From Limnanthes douglasii subsp. nivea (Eukaryota; Streptophyta; Magnoliopsida; Brassicales; Limnanthaceae): a stretch of 64,000 bases of DNA. The DNA lies in assembly GCA_036936605.1 (NCBI GenBank), contig JAUPFV010000003.1, positions 144,554,997 to 144,618,996 on the forward strand. The letters run 5' to 3'. The position numbers and the translations under genes are program-made. How positions within the stretch are numbered: the first letter of the stretch is position 1; the number at the start of each line of letters is the position of its first letter. The notes beneath the pieces are model-generated. The model did no database searches. It saw nothing but the letters and a program-made list of their open reading frames with translations, and was not told where the DNA came from. This document shows, piece by piece, positions 11,681-22,673 of this stretch.

Positions 11681-12190
11681 CTAAACAATGTGTTTCTGCC
11701 TCTTCAACTGGTATGAGTACTCCAGGGGTCTCTCTGGGTCATCAATTTCACCCTCACCCCCAGAAAGCCTCTCAAATTGCCATTGCTCGTTGATATGAAC
11801 TGCCCCCAACGTCCGGGGAGCGAGGGCTGTAGCATAACATTCTCTTGCAACCTTTTGACTGCTTCGGACAACTCGCACCTGTCCTTGAACAGCATATTTC
11901 AAACATCGGTGGACTGTCGAAGCCACTGCATGCATCCTAGAGAGCCAAGACCTCCCTAGAATATCATTATAGCAAGTGGGACAATCTACCACAATAAAAA
12001 GTATCCTAACCATCTTCTTGAACGGGCCATTGCCCAACAGAACTTCCTCTTCGAACTCCCCGATCACATCTGCTGAGCTGCCAGTAAAGCCCACAATTGA
12101 TCTGTCCGAACGCTGAATTACGGCTGGATTTTTCATTTTCTTGTAAGTGTTTAAGAAGAGGATATTAGCTGAGGCTCCAGTATCCACCAA
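11681..12190 (-). pseudogene. Tat-1 aspartic protease
   Basis: The block opens with MVDTGASANILF, which contains the catalytic DTGA of retroviral-type proteases. IVGFTGSSADVIGEFEEEVLLG, LFIVVDCPTCYNDILGR and MHAVASTVH follow, typical of Tat proteases. A single TGA (expected CGA) separates it from the gag reading just upstream. A frameshift near 11740 breaks it from the RT frame, where an alternative reading leads straight to the RT start. It would mature the Gag-Pol polyprotein. Confidence 0.88.
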
Positions 12191-12223
12191 GATTCGTCTT
12201 ATGTCATTGCCCCCAATGGATGC

Positions 12224-14121
12224 TCATATGACAACAACATCTTCATGAGGGCCAGCTATATCTCTTAATTCATCTTCATAAAAAACAATGAAGGGGAATG
12301 GAATTTGCGATTGATAGGAGGTCATGCCTCCTTCTAGCTGGGTAGCTAAAGTATGAACGTGACTCTTCCTCGAAGAAGTAGTAGGAGCTGTCATAGTATC
12401 CCCTCCGAAAATCGTAAGTGACTTAAAAAACTTAATGAGCCCGGAGACTATTCTAGAACATTCCTCAATGGCACCCACTCTATTTCGAGTTGGATCCAGA
12501 TCCAAGTTTTCAGATTCCACATCATACCTTTTGATTATAACCATGGCTCCCTCCGAAGCAGCATTACTTGGACCAACTCGGTGAGTATTGTCAGGCCTAT
12601 TACCTCCACTTCTTTTGACATAAGCCCCCAACTTTCCCCTTTCAATCAAGTTCTGAACTTCTTGTTTCAAGGCTATACAATCATCGGTGGTATGGATAGT
12701 ATCATTGTGATACTGGCAGAAAGAGTTATTGCGATGTTCTCTTGGAGATTGCAGTGTGGCCGGTCTTCTATAGTGTACCTCTTCCTTTGTTTTATCATAT
12801 ATGGTAGCCATACTTTCTTTCAATTCTGCAAACCACTCCGGTTGAACCCAAGGCCCTCTCTTATTTCTGGATTGTTGACTCTGAGCAGGTGCAGCTGGCT
12901 GAGATTGAGCTTTAGCCCTGCCATGCCCCTGTCCGGTCTCCTTTGCCTTGTTCCCGGACTGATTCTGATTGGGGTTTGGTGCCACCGGGGTAGACCTCAC
13001 CTGTATGTGCACCCTAGTTTTCTTTGTTTCATCAACGTTAATCTTCTTTCCAACCTGATTTAGCAACCCTTCCCAAGTCATGGCTTTCTTTCTGGTCACC
13101 GAATCAGCCAAATTCCCAGGGTTTAAGCCCTGTCTTAAGGATGCTATTGCTACTTGCTCGAAGCAATCAGCCAACCCATTCTTGGTGTTCACAAAACGAC
13201 TTATGTATTCTTTCAATGATTTGTTCGGTTCCTAGGCACAATGGATTAATGTGTCCCCGTTGCCCTTCAACTCTCTACTCCCAACAAAATGCCTTCGAAA
13301 GGCCACCCAAAAAGTATCGAAATTCTTGATGCAGCCTTGCGGTAGGCTGTTATACCATTTTAGAGCACTCCCGTAAAAGATTGGGAGAATGCTCTACAAA
13401 GTAGCTTGTCATCATCATCAAAGTTCATCATTAAGTTTTTAAATTGCTCCAAATGGTTGTCCGGATCAGTACTGTCATCGTACTTTTCCATTTTAGTGCT
13501 ATCAAACCTCTTAGGGAGGTTTCCGGACAGAATTTTGGAAGACAATTGAGATTGTCTCCAATTTCGGCCACGACTGAACACAGTATCCTCATTGGGAGTT
13601 GCAAAGATACCTGGTTCATCGTGGAAGGCAAAAGGATCCATCAGCATCTTATCTACATGCCTCCGGCTGGGAGATGACCCTTTGCCAATATTCTTCTTCA
13701 ATTTCCCATGTCTATCCCTTTTCCTAGAATATTTTTTGATCAACTTTTGCTTCTTTTTAGTTTGGCCATCATCGCTGCTAGAGGACAAGGACTCTTCAAC
13801 TCCTTCCTCATCCGAGGAGCTATCAGAAGACTCTGAGTCTGAGTCAGAACTCTCCACTGGCTTAGACCGGTGAGACTTTTTGGAGCTGGCACGAGTCTTT
13901 TTGGTACTCGCATGAGTCTTTGAAGGCTCATACTCTCTAGGGTTATCGGTGTGATGAGCAACTGATGCGTTTGACCTTTCTTTCATGCCCATCTTTGCCT
14001 TTTTTGCCCTCAGAGCTTCTATCTCGCCTTTTAACCTATCGCGCTCCTCGATAGTGTATTCATTGTTTTCACCCACCACTTCGAGCAAAGCTGGTGGCAC
14101 TTCCGGGGCGTCCGGATTCAT
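12224..14121 (-). pseudogene. Tat-1 gag
   Basis: Two open blocks (13360-14121 and 12224-13216) form one gag. The first has a Lys/Glu-rich start, a Ser/Asp-rich linker and the capsid-like start (DPDNHLEQF, DDDKLLCRAFSQ). A one-base frameshift near 13377 interrupts the conserved ALKWYNSLPQG region, and a TAG at 13232-13234 stands where Gln is expected. The second block has SLKEYISRF, LRQGLNPG and a zinc-knuckle-like segment, CQYHNDTIHTTDDCIALK. Gag would form the virus-like particle. Confidence 0.88.
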
Positions 14122-14194
14122 TCAGACTGACTTTTTTTGTTGGTTTCGAATGCTTGATTTAGGCACCTTCGTACTCCCACCGTGGTCGCCAATT

Positions 14195-14601
14195 TGGTGA
14201 GGTTAATTTTCGTTTAAGGGTAATTTTGTAATTTTTTTAGAGTTTGTGAAGGTTGGTATGTGTTTAATGTTTTGAGTAGAGAGTAGAGGGAGAATTAAGC
14301 AGCCTCGTTGTATTTAATTTTCATTACCCATATTTAATGCAGGTGGTTGGGTATTTATACCCTTATATTTGGGCTTTTATGGGTTGTCGGGTCATGTTTA
14401 ATGGACCCGGGTCATGTTCAAAGACCCATGAGCTCTTAGTAGAAGAGCAAGCAGCTTAGTCAAGAAGTGTTTAGGTTTTTAAGTACTTTAGTCATAGTTC
14501 GAACAATCCAATGAGCTAGGTGTTCGAACTACTCTGTCCGATCCAGTGATCTTAGTCCAAACTGTCCTCGTCCGGAGTGGTATCAATATTCGGACTCATC
14601 A
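14195..14601 (-). repeat. Tat-1 5' LTR
   Basis: This 407-bp repeat pairs with 4239-4644. On the minus strand the LTR end CTCACCA is followed, after a few bases, by TGGCGACCACGGTGGGAG, a candidate tRNA primer-binding site. Confidence 0.92.
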
Positions 14602-14606
14602 AACCT
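14602..14606. repeat. Tat-1 target-site duplication, right copy (AACCT)
   Basis: It matches 4234-4238 exactly and lies directly after the LTR end CATCA. Confidence 0.85.
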
Positions 14607-16212
14607 GGTCATTGATGGATCTGGAAGTATTAAAGTCGCCCAGGACCATCCAGTCCTTCACCGTAGGAGATATATTCTTCAAGCTTTCCCAAAGATCAAG
14701 CCTACCAGTCCTCTGGCATTTTGCATAAACAGAGGTAATTAAGATTTTCTTGTTAATTAGAGATAATGACTTCAGTATGTACAAACTGAGTCTGATCCAT
14801 CTTAATGTTGACATGAATATCATCCTGCCAAAAAATCCATAACTTGTTAGAAGAGTTAGCGTAGAAATTACTAAATTTTAAGTAAGAGGCTATAATATCA
14901 ATTTTTAAAGGAAGTATGAAAGGCTCCTAAATGAACAGAAGCTTAATATTGTTACTAAGGACAATAGAATTAAGTCTTCGTTTTGAAGATTTATTGCCTA
15001 TACCCCTTATATTCCACGAAAGAATATTAATCATTACGATCCTTGCTAGATGATTCTTTGGTCTTCACAAATTGCAAAGACTTAGTAGCTTTTGAAAACT
15101 TTTTTTTCTTGATTCTAGCTTCTCTAAGCTTATGATTTATAACTTTTTGAAAGCTCTTGTTGGTTTCTTTAGACTTTATCATTGGTGTAGTTGGTAAACT
15201 TCCAATCTGGTGACACTTGGGTGCTTTCACCTTCGAGTTCCATAATAGCTTCAATCATCTCCTCTGTGTTGTTTACTACGGGGACCTTTGTTGGTTTTTC
15301 ATTGCTTTGTGTAGCTCTTATTATTGATTTTATCTTCATTTTTTATGGCTTATAGATTGATATTTTGAAGTATTCTGATTGCTTTGTGTTTCTGTTTAAG
15401 GCATCTTCACAAGCACATTACTTCAATTCTAGCACTATCTTGATCTTCAACACGTAAGTTTTGCTTCTGTTTATTTTTACAACTTTCCAAACTGTGACCA
15501 ATATGGTTACAGTAATTTCAATAATCTGGTATATTCTTATATGCTATTTCCACCCAACAACCGTCATTAGGACCGAAACCAATCCACATACGATTTTGCA
15601 TTATACTTGTGACATCTAATTCAATCCACCCATATACAGCATTGAACAGAGCTCTATTCTGAGTTGGCATCCAGGTCTTGATTGGGTCTCCAATTTCCTT
15701 GAACATGATATCAATCATAGATTGATTGTATAGATACTCAGGAATTTTCGAAATTCTAGTCCAAATTGGGGTAACTGGACTTTCTATTTTAGGATTTGAG
15801 TATGGGGATCATTTTAACACCCGCATTATAGTGTTACCAATAGTCCAGAAAGTCTTGCTCCAAATATTTCCATAGTCTTCCTTTAAGTCAAATTCAAACA
15901 GAACGTGGTGTGAATCTCTAGTAGAGATACTCACACATCCTTTAAATTTCCTAGATCCAATAAAGTTATCCATCTGATTCTTCTTAGGAATTCCTTCTGA
16001 AAATTTACCAATTAGTGTAAACTTTAACGATAACAACAGACTATCTTTGGTCTATTTTGGAAATTGCAAAGAGATATGATCATTCTTGAAGGAAACAGAC
16101 TCGGGCTCAAAAACCTGATTAACTTTATTATTATCCTTGAACAAGTCATAATATTTCTTTCTTCCTGATGAAGTGTCTTCTTCTTGCAGATTTCTGATTT
16201 GCTCTGTGCCAA
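14602..16212 (-). pseudogene. LINE 5' part: ORF1 (DUF4283, CCHC) and start of endonuclease
   Basis: Minus-strand blocks read in the order DUF4283-like domain (15809-16036: LKFTLIGKFSEGIPKK, VLFEFDLKEDYGNIW), a linker ending IPDY (15518-15718), and a zinc-knuckle remnant (NYCNHIGHSLESCK, about 15490) with one Cys codon turned into TGA. The endonuclease N-terminal half follows, with SVYAKC and the GDFN motif (14599-14823). The endonuclease resumes at 4233 leftwards beyond Tat-1. Adding the two sides gives about 3.6 kb of LINE. Plant L1 elements have this ORF1-then-EN-RT layout. Confidence 0.82.
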
Positions 16213-16281
16213 CCAAGAAAACCAAGAATCACAAGAACACGGGAGCCCAAGAAGATCAGAGAGATCAACATGAAGAAATCA

Positions 16282-16412
16282 GAGGAGAAAAGACAAACAG
16301 ACACCACGATCAAGAGAGATGATCAAAGTCCAAGCAACTCAGGGAGATCAGAAGACCCAATCCGAGGAGAAAAGACCAATTAGACTCCACGATCAAGAGA
16401 GATGATCAAAAG
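16282..16412. repeat. Tandem duplication, 82-bp period, in LINE 5' leader
   Basis: GAGGAGAAAAGAC followed by CCACGATCAAGAGAGATGAT occurs starting at 16282 and again at 16364. It lies upstream (minus-strand sense) of LINE ORF1, where plant LINEs often have short 5' repeats. Confidence 0.6.
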
Positions 16413-17206
16413 CAATCTCAATCAGAATACTAGGAGATGTGGAAACTGTTATTCAAAGAAAAACCACAAGAGGCCAGCAACTAATCACCAAAGAGGAGAT
16501 CAAATCTGGAGAACCATTCTTGGAGAAGCATTTGGAGATGATAAACTCTTTACTTATTACTGTTATATTTGTGAGTTTGAGAAAATGGTGTTAGAGATAT
16601 AAGGGTTCAAACCTATTATCTTTTCATTTTATCTATAAATACCCTAACCTACGTAATAAACCTCTAACCGCTTTTTGAAAACTACTTTTTTTTTTCTTCT
16701 CTTTCATTTTTTAACAGGATTGTGTATTTAGTTTCGGCCATAGTTGGATATTTTAAAAAATGATTTGTATCTATCTATAAATTGGATCTGTATTTGTTTG
16801 AATATCTAAATATTTTAGACCCCATACCTAAGTAGCCCACTAATATATTAGCTGTTCCATAAGCTTAACTGAATTTTCACCTAAAAAAATTAAACATATA
16901 TCTCTGTCACAATCTAAAATCTGTTTTCGTTTGGACAAATTTGTATATAAAACACACTCCTAATCCTAAGGATTATATCTAAATATAAAAACGTGTTAAT
17001 ATATTAGCTGTTCAAGGAGTCGATTTTTTGGCGTATAAAAATAATGATAGTATACTAAATACAATAAATATGAGCAACGTAGTACAATAAATGCCATAAT
17101 GGCAGAAATAGACTAAATGCTGCTATAATAAATGCAATGCTAAATGATTATGTGAGACATTTACGAGAACACCCCTGTATGATGATAAGTTGATAACACA
17201 CACTGG
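16413..17206. other. Spacer between LINE and lectin gene
   Basis: The DNA is AT-rich. A 66-codon plus-strand ORF here (16402-16602) resembles nothing known and is probably chance. Confidence 0.5.
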
Positions 17207-17213
17207 TATAAAT
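17207..17213 (+). promoter_or_regulatory. TATA box of the jacalin lectin gene
   Basis: TATAAAT lies 79 bp upstream of the ATG at 17286, a normal plant spacing. Confidence 0.6.
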
Positions 17214-17285
17214 TGTTATCACTTCCAGTGAGGTACTACTCACAGTCACCACAACTTTGTTTACTCTACAGCTTCATCCTTCGAA

Positions 17286-18966
17286 ATGAGCACTTCTGTA
17301 GTTCAAAAAATAGGTCCTTTCGGAGAGCAACGACAAGGAGCGCCAACCCAGTACTACGATGACAAATATACCGGAATCAGACAGATCAAATTAGTGTATT
17401 CCGATAACATCAACTCGATGACTACAGAGTACGATAACAATGGGGTTTCCGTTTGGGGTACTGAGCGTGGAATGGGATACGTTGGCGGAATCAAAACAGT
17501 ATCGGTCCGTTTTCTTTTGCCTTTTTGTTATATCCTAGTCAAAATATTTGACACCTTTTATCTTTTGGATTTTGTTTTGTATTATGTTGAATTTCGATCA
17601 TATGATATTATAAATAAGCATTGTTTAAACATGGCAGATCAATTTATCCACTGAAGATGAGTACCTTATTTCAGTATCAGGACACTATGCAGATTGGAAA
17701 GGTTATATTGTGATATACTCTCTGAAGCTTCAAACTAACAAACGAGAGTTTGGACCGTTCGGAACTGAAACCGGTACCAAATTCTCATTTCCACCGTCAA
17801 GTGGAAAAGTTGTCGGTTTTTTTGGCAGATCCGGCCAAAAGCTCGACTCCATTGGCGCTTATTGGGTGCCAATTCCTATCTCTCTCCCGTCTTCACTTTC
17901 GACTTACAAAGCCGATGCAGCTGGAGGTAAAGGCGGAAGTGCTTGGGATGATGGAACTCACACAGCAGTTCAGAAGTTTCAGATATGGTATGGCGATATC
18001 ATCGACGGTATCAGTTTCACATACGACAACAATGGAAACAGTGTTTTGTCTCAAGTACATGGAAGTAATCTGACCCCCAAATCCTACACGGTCAGTAGTA
18101 GTACTAATACTTTTGTAGATAACTCAAGAAGCCTAGATTTATGATATTTAGATTCATCATTCTGGTGATGCTTGCAGGTCGAACTAGGTTATCCAAGTGA
18201 GTACCTTATTTCCGTGTCAGGCTTCGTCCGTAATGAAATATCTCCTAATGTTATTCGATCCCTGACATTTGTGACCAACAAAAAAACATACGGTCCGATC
18301 GGCGGTTCACAGACTGGACAGAAGTTCTTGTTTTCACCGGACGAGGGAAAAATTATTGGTTTTTATGGAAAATCTGGTACTTGGCTAGACTCAATTGGGG
18401 TATACAGAGAATCATTGACTGTTAAGCCTGAGCCGAGTTTAGGTGGTGGTACTCTATGGGATGATGGAACTCATTCCAAAATAACTAAAATAGAAATATG
18501 GACTGATGATTTTGTTCAGTCTCTTAAGATTCAGTATGCCACAAGTGATGGTCAGTTAACATCGTCTGATAAACATGGTTCTAGCACTGCTGGCAACAAA
18601 GACGGGGTTCGTTCTCTTCCATTATGCTTTGCGGATAATTGTATAATTGTGGAATGCAATACAAAAGTCATTTTATTATCTGTCTTTTATCTAATCAACT
18701 TTTTTTCATTCTAAAACTTGCAGTTTGAGATTACAGCTGCGGATGAATACTTGACTTCGGTTATAGGTTACTATGACACTTTTACCGGCTTTTCGACTCC
18801 TATCGTCGTATCGCTCACATTTAAAACCAACAAAAGGACTTTTGGACCATATGGTCCGGATGGTGGAACTATGTTTACTCTTGGAGTAGGAAACTCCAAG
18901 ATCGTGTGGAGTTTCTTCGCCAACACGGGGCGAAGAACAGCAACCCTACGCCATTGTGTGGTGTAG
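17286..18966 (+). pseudogene. Jacalin-related (mannose-binding type) lectin, 3' truncated, multi-exon
   Basis: Four exons join in phase 0: 17286-17504, 17638-18090, 18178-18606 and 18724 onward. The introns are GT-AG (acceptors GGCAG, TTGCAG, CTTGCAG). The protein holds two complete jacalin beta-prism domains and most of a third. Each has WDDGTH or an equivalent, EYLISVSG, TNKREFGPFG/TNKKTYGPIG, and FFGRSGQKLDSIG/FYGKSGTWLDSIG. The third domain ends at GNSKIV near 18905, where the final strand and sugar-binding loop (GxxxD) should follow. Instead the frame runs into a palindrome array and stops at 18966. There is no signal peptide, so a nucleo-cytoplasmic lectin is expected. The intact family binds mannose-type glycans and is often stress-induced. 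Exons 1-3 look undamaged, so a truncated protein could still be made. Confidence 0.85.
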
Positions 18967-19060
18967 GCTAGGTTCTCTACGCCACATGTGTGGCGTGGGG
19001 TACTGGGCGTACGCCACCACCGCGGCGTGGGCATGTAGACGTACGCAATCAGTGGCGTGG
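18912..19060. repeat. Palindrome array 1 (5 units, about 31.5-bp spacing)
   Basis: Five short inverted repeats have arms of the type (A/T)CGCC...GGCG(T/A), with centres near 18925, 18956, 18987.5, 19019.5 and 19050.5. Unit 3 is ACGCCACATGTGTGGCGT. The interiors differ while the arms are kept. The array begins where the lectin reading breaks off and lies upstream of the PMD gene. Confidence 0.8.
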
Positions 19061-19216
19061 GCATCTCCGGTCACCGGAATGGGCCGGGACCGGTTTATTC
19101 TTGTTTTTCGGTTTGTTCTAACCTGCCTTATGCTATTTTTTTGTCTAAAACAGGTACCACCATGACAATTTGTGTTTTCGACGAAACCTGATACTTAGTA
19201 TTTTTTTTTTCAGGTG

Positions 19217-21073
19217 ATGGATCACGGTGACGATGCAAAGTATACATTGTCTACTGATGGCTCGCGGACGAGGAGAATTAAAAAGCGGAGTAGGGTACGT
19301 GATGCTGGTCAGCCAGTTTTACCTGTCCAGATGGATGAGCTCCCATAGTCTCCGGACCGCATGCGTCTGGATCGAGTTCAGCTTCCGCTTCCGCTTCCCG
19401 CGGACGACGCCATCCCCCATCGGGTACAGGGCAGCGTAGAGCTCCTCCTCCGGCCAGATTCCCACCGTTGTTCGGCGATGATTTCACCTCCCACACGGCA
19501 TACCACATTTGGATGGGAGAGGTAATATCGAAATTCAAATTTTACATTCTTTGAAGCTATTTTGTTTTGTCCTATGATAATGGGAACAAAGTTTTTCAAG
19601 AGCGAGAGATGCGGCTGTATGCCCATTATCCTAGTCATCGAACATGGAGTTTGGCTGCACAGACTAGGGTACGCGCTGTAGTTGACGCCACCCCGTTCGG
19701 TTGTCTGATTGAGCCGTTCTATGAGATGCAGACACACTCCAACATGACGGAGGTTTTCCTAGAGAGGTGGCATGCGAAGACCAATAGCTTCCATTTCGCT
19801 TTCAGTGAGATGCCGATTACTCTGGACGACGTCCACACTATTTTAGGACTCCCAGTTGATGGTGAGCTTGCTGTGTTTCCCTATATTTCTGACAAGAGTC
19901 TGGCCATGCACGAGTGCGCTGAATTGCTTATGGTGGATGATCTATCCTTCGTGACGGAGGTTGAGAAGTGCAAGGGCGTTGGTTTGGGATTTAAATGGCT
20001 CCGGAGTACGTTTAGTGGGCCAGAGTTCTGCGATGACATCCGTGGTTTGAGTGATCTGATGGTGGATGCTGCAGCCCGCGCCTATATATTGCATATGTTT
20101 GGCACGGTAATATTCCCCGACAAGAGCAACATGTACTCCAATTACAAGTATTTGTTTTTGTTGCGTGATTTGACTCCGGAGGGTGTTGGCAGGTACTCAT
20201 GGGGTAGTGCTGTTCTCGCTTACTTGTAGCACCATATGGGTGAGGCCTCCCTGCACGACACGAGGACTATGGCCGGATGTATCGGTATGGTAGACACGTG
20301 GATACGGGATCATTTTTCCATGCTCCGACCCGTTACTCGACGCACCTACACTGAGCGCGACCCCACTATTGGTAGATAGGATACAGCTGCATCAGTATCT
20401 GACTCACGGACGAAGTTGAACCTTCGTATCTCCATCAACAACCTGGAAGAGAGCGATGTAAGTGTTATTGTTTAGTGATCACAAAATTGATTTATTTTTG
20501 TGTTTATGTACATATCCGTTTATATTGCAGGTATTGTTTGAGCCTTATCGTGCTATATGCGATCATTTCCCGTTCCAAGAGCTATCTTGGTTTCGGGATG
20601 TCATATGCGGTGTGGAGCACTCTCAGGCATACTATCCAGAGCGAGTTCAGCGGCATTTTGGCCGTGTCCAGGGTCAAATCGCGCATCCTTTGTTAGCCAT
20701 ACAGTCGAAATCAAGGAGAAAACCGAAGACGATGGCGTATGCATTCGATCCGCATGATTGGGATCGGCGGCAGATGAACACGTTGCATCGTGGTTTTCGA
20801 GGAGGGATGGTGACAGACGAGATGGAGTCTTTCTGTGAGCCTGAGTACCTACTACTTCACCAGAGTATTAGCTGGTTCGACCTCGTCAACACCGCAATCT
20901 ACTCGCTCGCAGACTACATCCACGAGGATCGAGAGGGAGCTATCATCAGACATTTGCGTGCTGGTATGCGGAGGATCTTGTTGTTTCCTGGAGTGAGCGA
21001 GTTTGATCATGATATCGATCGTCTTGCTGGGGCTTATGACGATGTTTTGTCCACAGCCAGGAGGCTCGCATAG
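19217..21073 (+). pseudogene. MAIN-like plant mobile domain (PMD) gene of the MULE
   Basis: Three exons are proposed: 19217-19521, 19603-20457 and 20531-21073. Splice joins are in phase (WMGE to REMRLYAHYPSH; NNLEESD to VLFEPYRAI). Exon 2 carries the PMD core: FGCLIEPFYEM, FLERWHAKTNSFHF, MPITLDDVHTILGLPVDGE, DLMVDAAARAYILHMFGTV, YLFLLRD and YSWGSAVLAYL. Exon 3 carries PYRAICDHFPF, YYPERVQRHFGRVQ and FDPHDWDRRQMN. Host MAIN/MAIL1 proteins with this domain act in genome stability and silencing, and PMD genes also travel in transposons. Damage: a frameshift near 19345, TAG at 20227-20229 and TAG near 20377. The PMD core is otherwise well preserved. Confidence 0.82.
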
Positions 21074-21310
21074 ACATTATGATGTTTTTTGTGTTTTTAT
21101 GATACTTTGATTCTGTTGTCGCTAACTTTGTTGGTTTGCTTGTTTTTTGATACTTTGTATGATACTTTGTATGAAACGTATCATTTTGGGTTTTGGATTG
21201 TGTAATACTTTCGGATTGTATGATACTGTTTTCTATATCTTGGTGCTCTCGTTGATGTTTCGGTCCATGTATGATACTTTTTCCTTTATGTTTGATATTA
21301 TAAAAAAGTA

Positions 21311-21389
21311 TTTCCCGCCTCAAAACATACAGAATGATGGTTTCCCGCCTCAATAAGTTTTAGGCGGGAGCAAAAACCCAATTTCCCGC
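21311..21389. promoter_or_regulatory. Cluster of E2F-type motifs upstream of P1
   Basis: TTTCCCGCC occurs at 21311-21319 and 21341-21349, GGCGGGAG at 21363-21370, and TTTCCCGC at 21382-21389. All four lie within 80 bp, just upstream of the TATA box at 21425. TTT(C/G)(C/G)CGC is the known E2F/DP binding consensus for S-phase genes. Confidence 0.65.
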
Positions 21390-21424
21390 TAATTTTTGGA
21401 GAATTGAACCACAGACTTCGAGTC

Positions 21425-21432
21425 TATAAATA
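21425..21432 (+). promoter_or_regulatory. TATA box of P1
   Basis: TATAAATA lies 48 bp upstream of the P1 ATG at 21473. Confidence 0.6.
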
Positions 21433-21472
21433 CTAGAATCTGACTATGAAACTAAACATTTAAATTATAACG

Positions 21473-21928
21473 ATGGGTGATTCAGGCTGGAACATGTACG
21501 AAGATGCAAGCCTCCTAAGCGCATTTGATTTCGTCAAAGGTACGATGCAAGAGGAGAATCCTGGTTTCATCGATGCGGTTTTGTGCAGGATGTTCTTCAA
21601 CCACGGTATGGAGGCATCGTGTCCAGGATGCTTAATGCCCCGACCACGCGGACGCGAAGAAGTGTTCGAGAGGCTGGCTTATCTTAAGGCAAGGACTGTA
21701 CAGTTTGAGTCATTGGATTACGAGACCCGTTTACATGTCCAAGCTGTATTCAACATGGGATCCCAAGGTCCAGTTACGCCGGAGATGGTGTCACAAGTGG
21801 CGCAGCAAAGGGAGCAAGAAATGGCCGACGCAATTGCAAGCGCCGTTGAAACGTATTCAACTCCCGAAGGAAGTACTGATTCAGATGATTATGCGTTCGG
21901 GAGCGGCATGAACTATCCGACTCCATAA
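21473..21928 (+). CDS. P1: small SANT/Myb-like MULE accessory protein, 151 aa
   Basis: This is an open single-exon gene with its own TATA box. The N-terminus WNMYEDASLLSAFDFV has the W-x3-ED-x2-L spacing seen in SANT/Myb helix 1. ALCRMFF-type (VLCRMFFNHG) and REEVFERLAYL segments follow, resembling the second and third helices, and then a block ending VFNMGSQGPVTPEMV. The C-terminus is acidic and Ser-rich (STDSDDYAFGSG). P2 and P3 nearby share the whole layout, so the three are paralogues. I recognise no named family. A DNA- or transposase-binding adaptor is an inference from the SANT-like start and from position inside the MULE. No breaks are seen. Confidence 0.72.
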   Translation: MGDSGWNMYEDASLLSAFDFVKGTMQEENPGFIDAVLCRMFFNHGMEASCPGCLMPRPRGREEVFERLAYLKARTVQFESLDYETRLHVQAVFNMGSQGPVTPEMVSQVAQQREQEMADAIASAVETYSTPEGSTDSDDYAFGSGMNYPTP

Positions 21929-22050
21929 ATCTAAGTGTGAAATGTTAACTGAGGGTTAGCCCACCTATCACTTGTCTTCAGTTATTTGCTTATGTATTTC
22001 TTATTATGCAATGCTTTGGATTAAAACATCGAATGTTTACATTCATTCGA

Positions 22051-22200
22051 TCACAACTTAAAATAACAACAACTAACGAAATAAAAACTTCAAACAAATA
22101 CTGGAATGAAACATCACAAGTTCAAATAACAACAACTAACGAAATAAAAAATTCGAACAAAAACTGGAAAGGAAAATCACAAGTTCAAATAACAACCGAT
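22051..22200. repeat. Tandem repeat, 63-bp period, about 2.4 copies
   Basis: TCACAACTTAAAATAACAAC at 22051 recurs as TCACAAGTTCAAATAACAAC at 22114 and 22177. It lies in the convergent 3' region between P1 and P2 and overlaps the last P2 codons. Confidence 0.8.
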
Positions 22201-22673
22201 AAGAAAATAACACACATTCTGGAGTTACTTAAAAAACGCACACAGACTACTAAACATAATAACTTGATGGCACAAACACGGAAATAGTGAAATGACCAGT
22301 CGTCAAAATCGTATCCCAAATTGTCATCCGAATCATCCCCCCCATTCTGTGCCGCAATCCTATCCTCCAGATACGCCACCATATCCCTACTGATGTAGTC
22401 TACTACCGTCATGTTCCAGACCAAAGGTGCTTCTATCTTAATTCTGGCTGGTTGAAAAAGCAGGGCAGTGAGCGGTTGGATGAAGTTGTACCTTGATTTG
22501 ATTTCGTCACGACTTCGCACTTGAACGTCTCCTGCTCCTAAATGCCCATAGTTGAAATACATCTGACATAGGAGGCGGTCGAAGAAAGCATCGCTACTAT
22601 CTTCCCCCATTTGTCGGCGGACAACCTTAACCGCCTTGAGCATATGGTAGTCTTCATCAGCTGTAAACTCCAT
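22185..22673 (-). CDS. P2: small SANT/Myb-like MULE accessory protein
   Basis: An open minus-strand gene is paralogous to P1 and P3. It has ADEDYHMLKAVKVV (ED-x2-L), then RLLCQMYFNYGHLG, DEIKSRYNFIQPL and WNMTVVDYISRDMVAYLED. An acidic stretch (GGDDSDDNLGYDFDDW) lies near the end. The open frame reaches 22745, but a TATA box at 22748-22755 would place transcription start inside that extension, so I chose the ATG at 22673. The last 30 codons run into repeat DNA and may not be original. It shares a divergent promoter with P3. Function unknown. Confidence 0.7.
   Translation of the reverse strand: MEFTADEDYHMLKAVKVVRRQMGEDSSDAFFDRLLCQMYFNYGHLGAGDVQVRSRDEIKSRYNFIQPLTALLFQPARIKIEAPLVWNMTVVDYISRDMVAYLEDRIAAQNGGDDSDDNLGYDFDDWSFHYFRVCAIKLLCLVVCVRFLSNSRMCVIFLSVVI

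Larger units (their letters stand above)
4239..14601 (-). mobile_element. Tat-1: complete Ty3/gypsy (Metaviridae) retrotransposon of the Tat lineage, non-functional
   Basis: This 10,363-bp element is bounded by two LTRs and a 5-bp duplication, and it is inserted in the endonuclease of a LINE. Genes run on the minus strand in the order gag, protease, reverse transcriptase, native RNase H, second archaeal-type RNase H (aRNH) and integrase. A long antisense ORF lies between integrase and the 3' LTR. The second RNase H and antisense ORF are known traits of Tat/Ogre/Retand elements. The candidate primer site is just inside the 5' LTR (TGGCGACCACGGTGGGAG on the minus strand, ending near 14192). The purine tract AAAAAAGGGGCTCC abuts the 3' LTR. 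By hand count the LTRs differ at about 14 positions plus one indel (about 3.5%). gag-pol carries several stops and frameshifts. Confidence 0.93.

Noticed and set aside
16402..16602. 66-aa ORF with two Cys pairs, upstream of the lectin gene
   Set aside because: No family resemblance, no promoter, and it partly covers the LINE leader repeat.
17540..17637. In-frame extension of lectin exon 1 into the intron
   Set aside because: The extension is hydrophobic and unlike jacalin, while splicing to 17638 restores the domain exactly.
18912..19060. The regular palindromes could look like a CRISPR array
   Set aside because: Spacers and repeats are not separable, loops vary, there are no cas genes and this is plant DNA. 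A palindromic minisatellite or protein-site array is the better reading.
19278..19737. Minus-strand ORFs opposite the PMD gene
   Set aside because: Shadows of the GC-richer PMD exons; the plus strand has the domain and splice sites.
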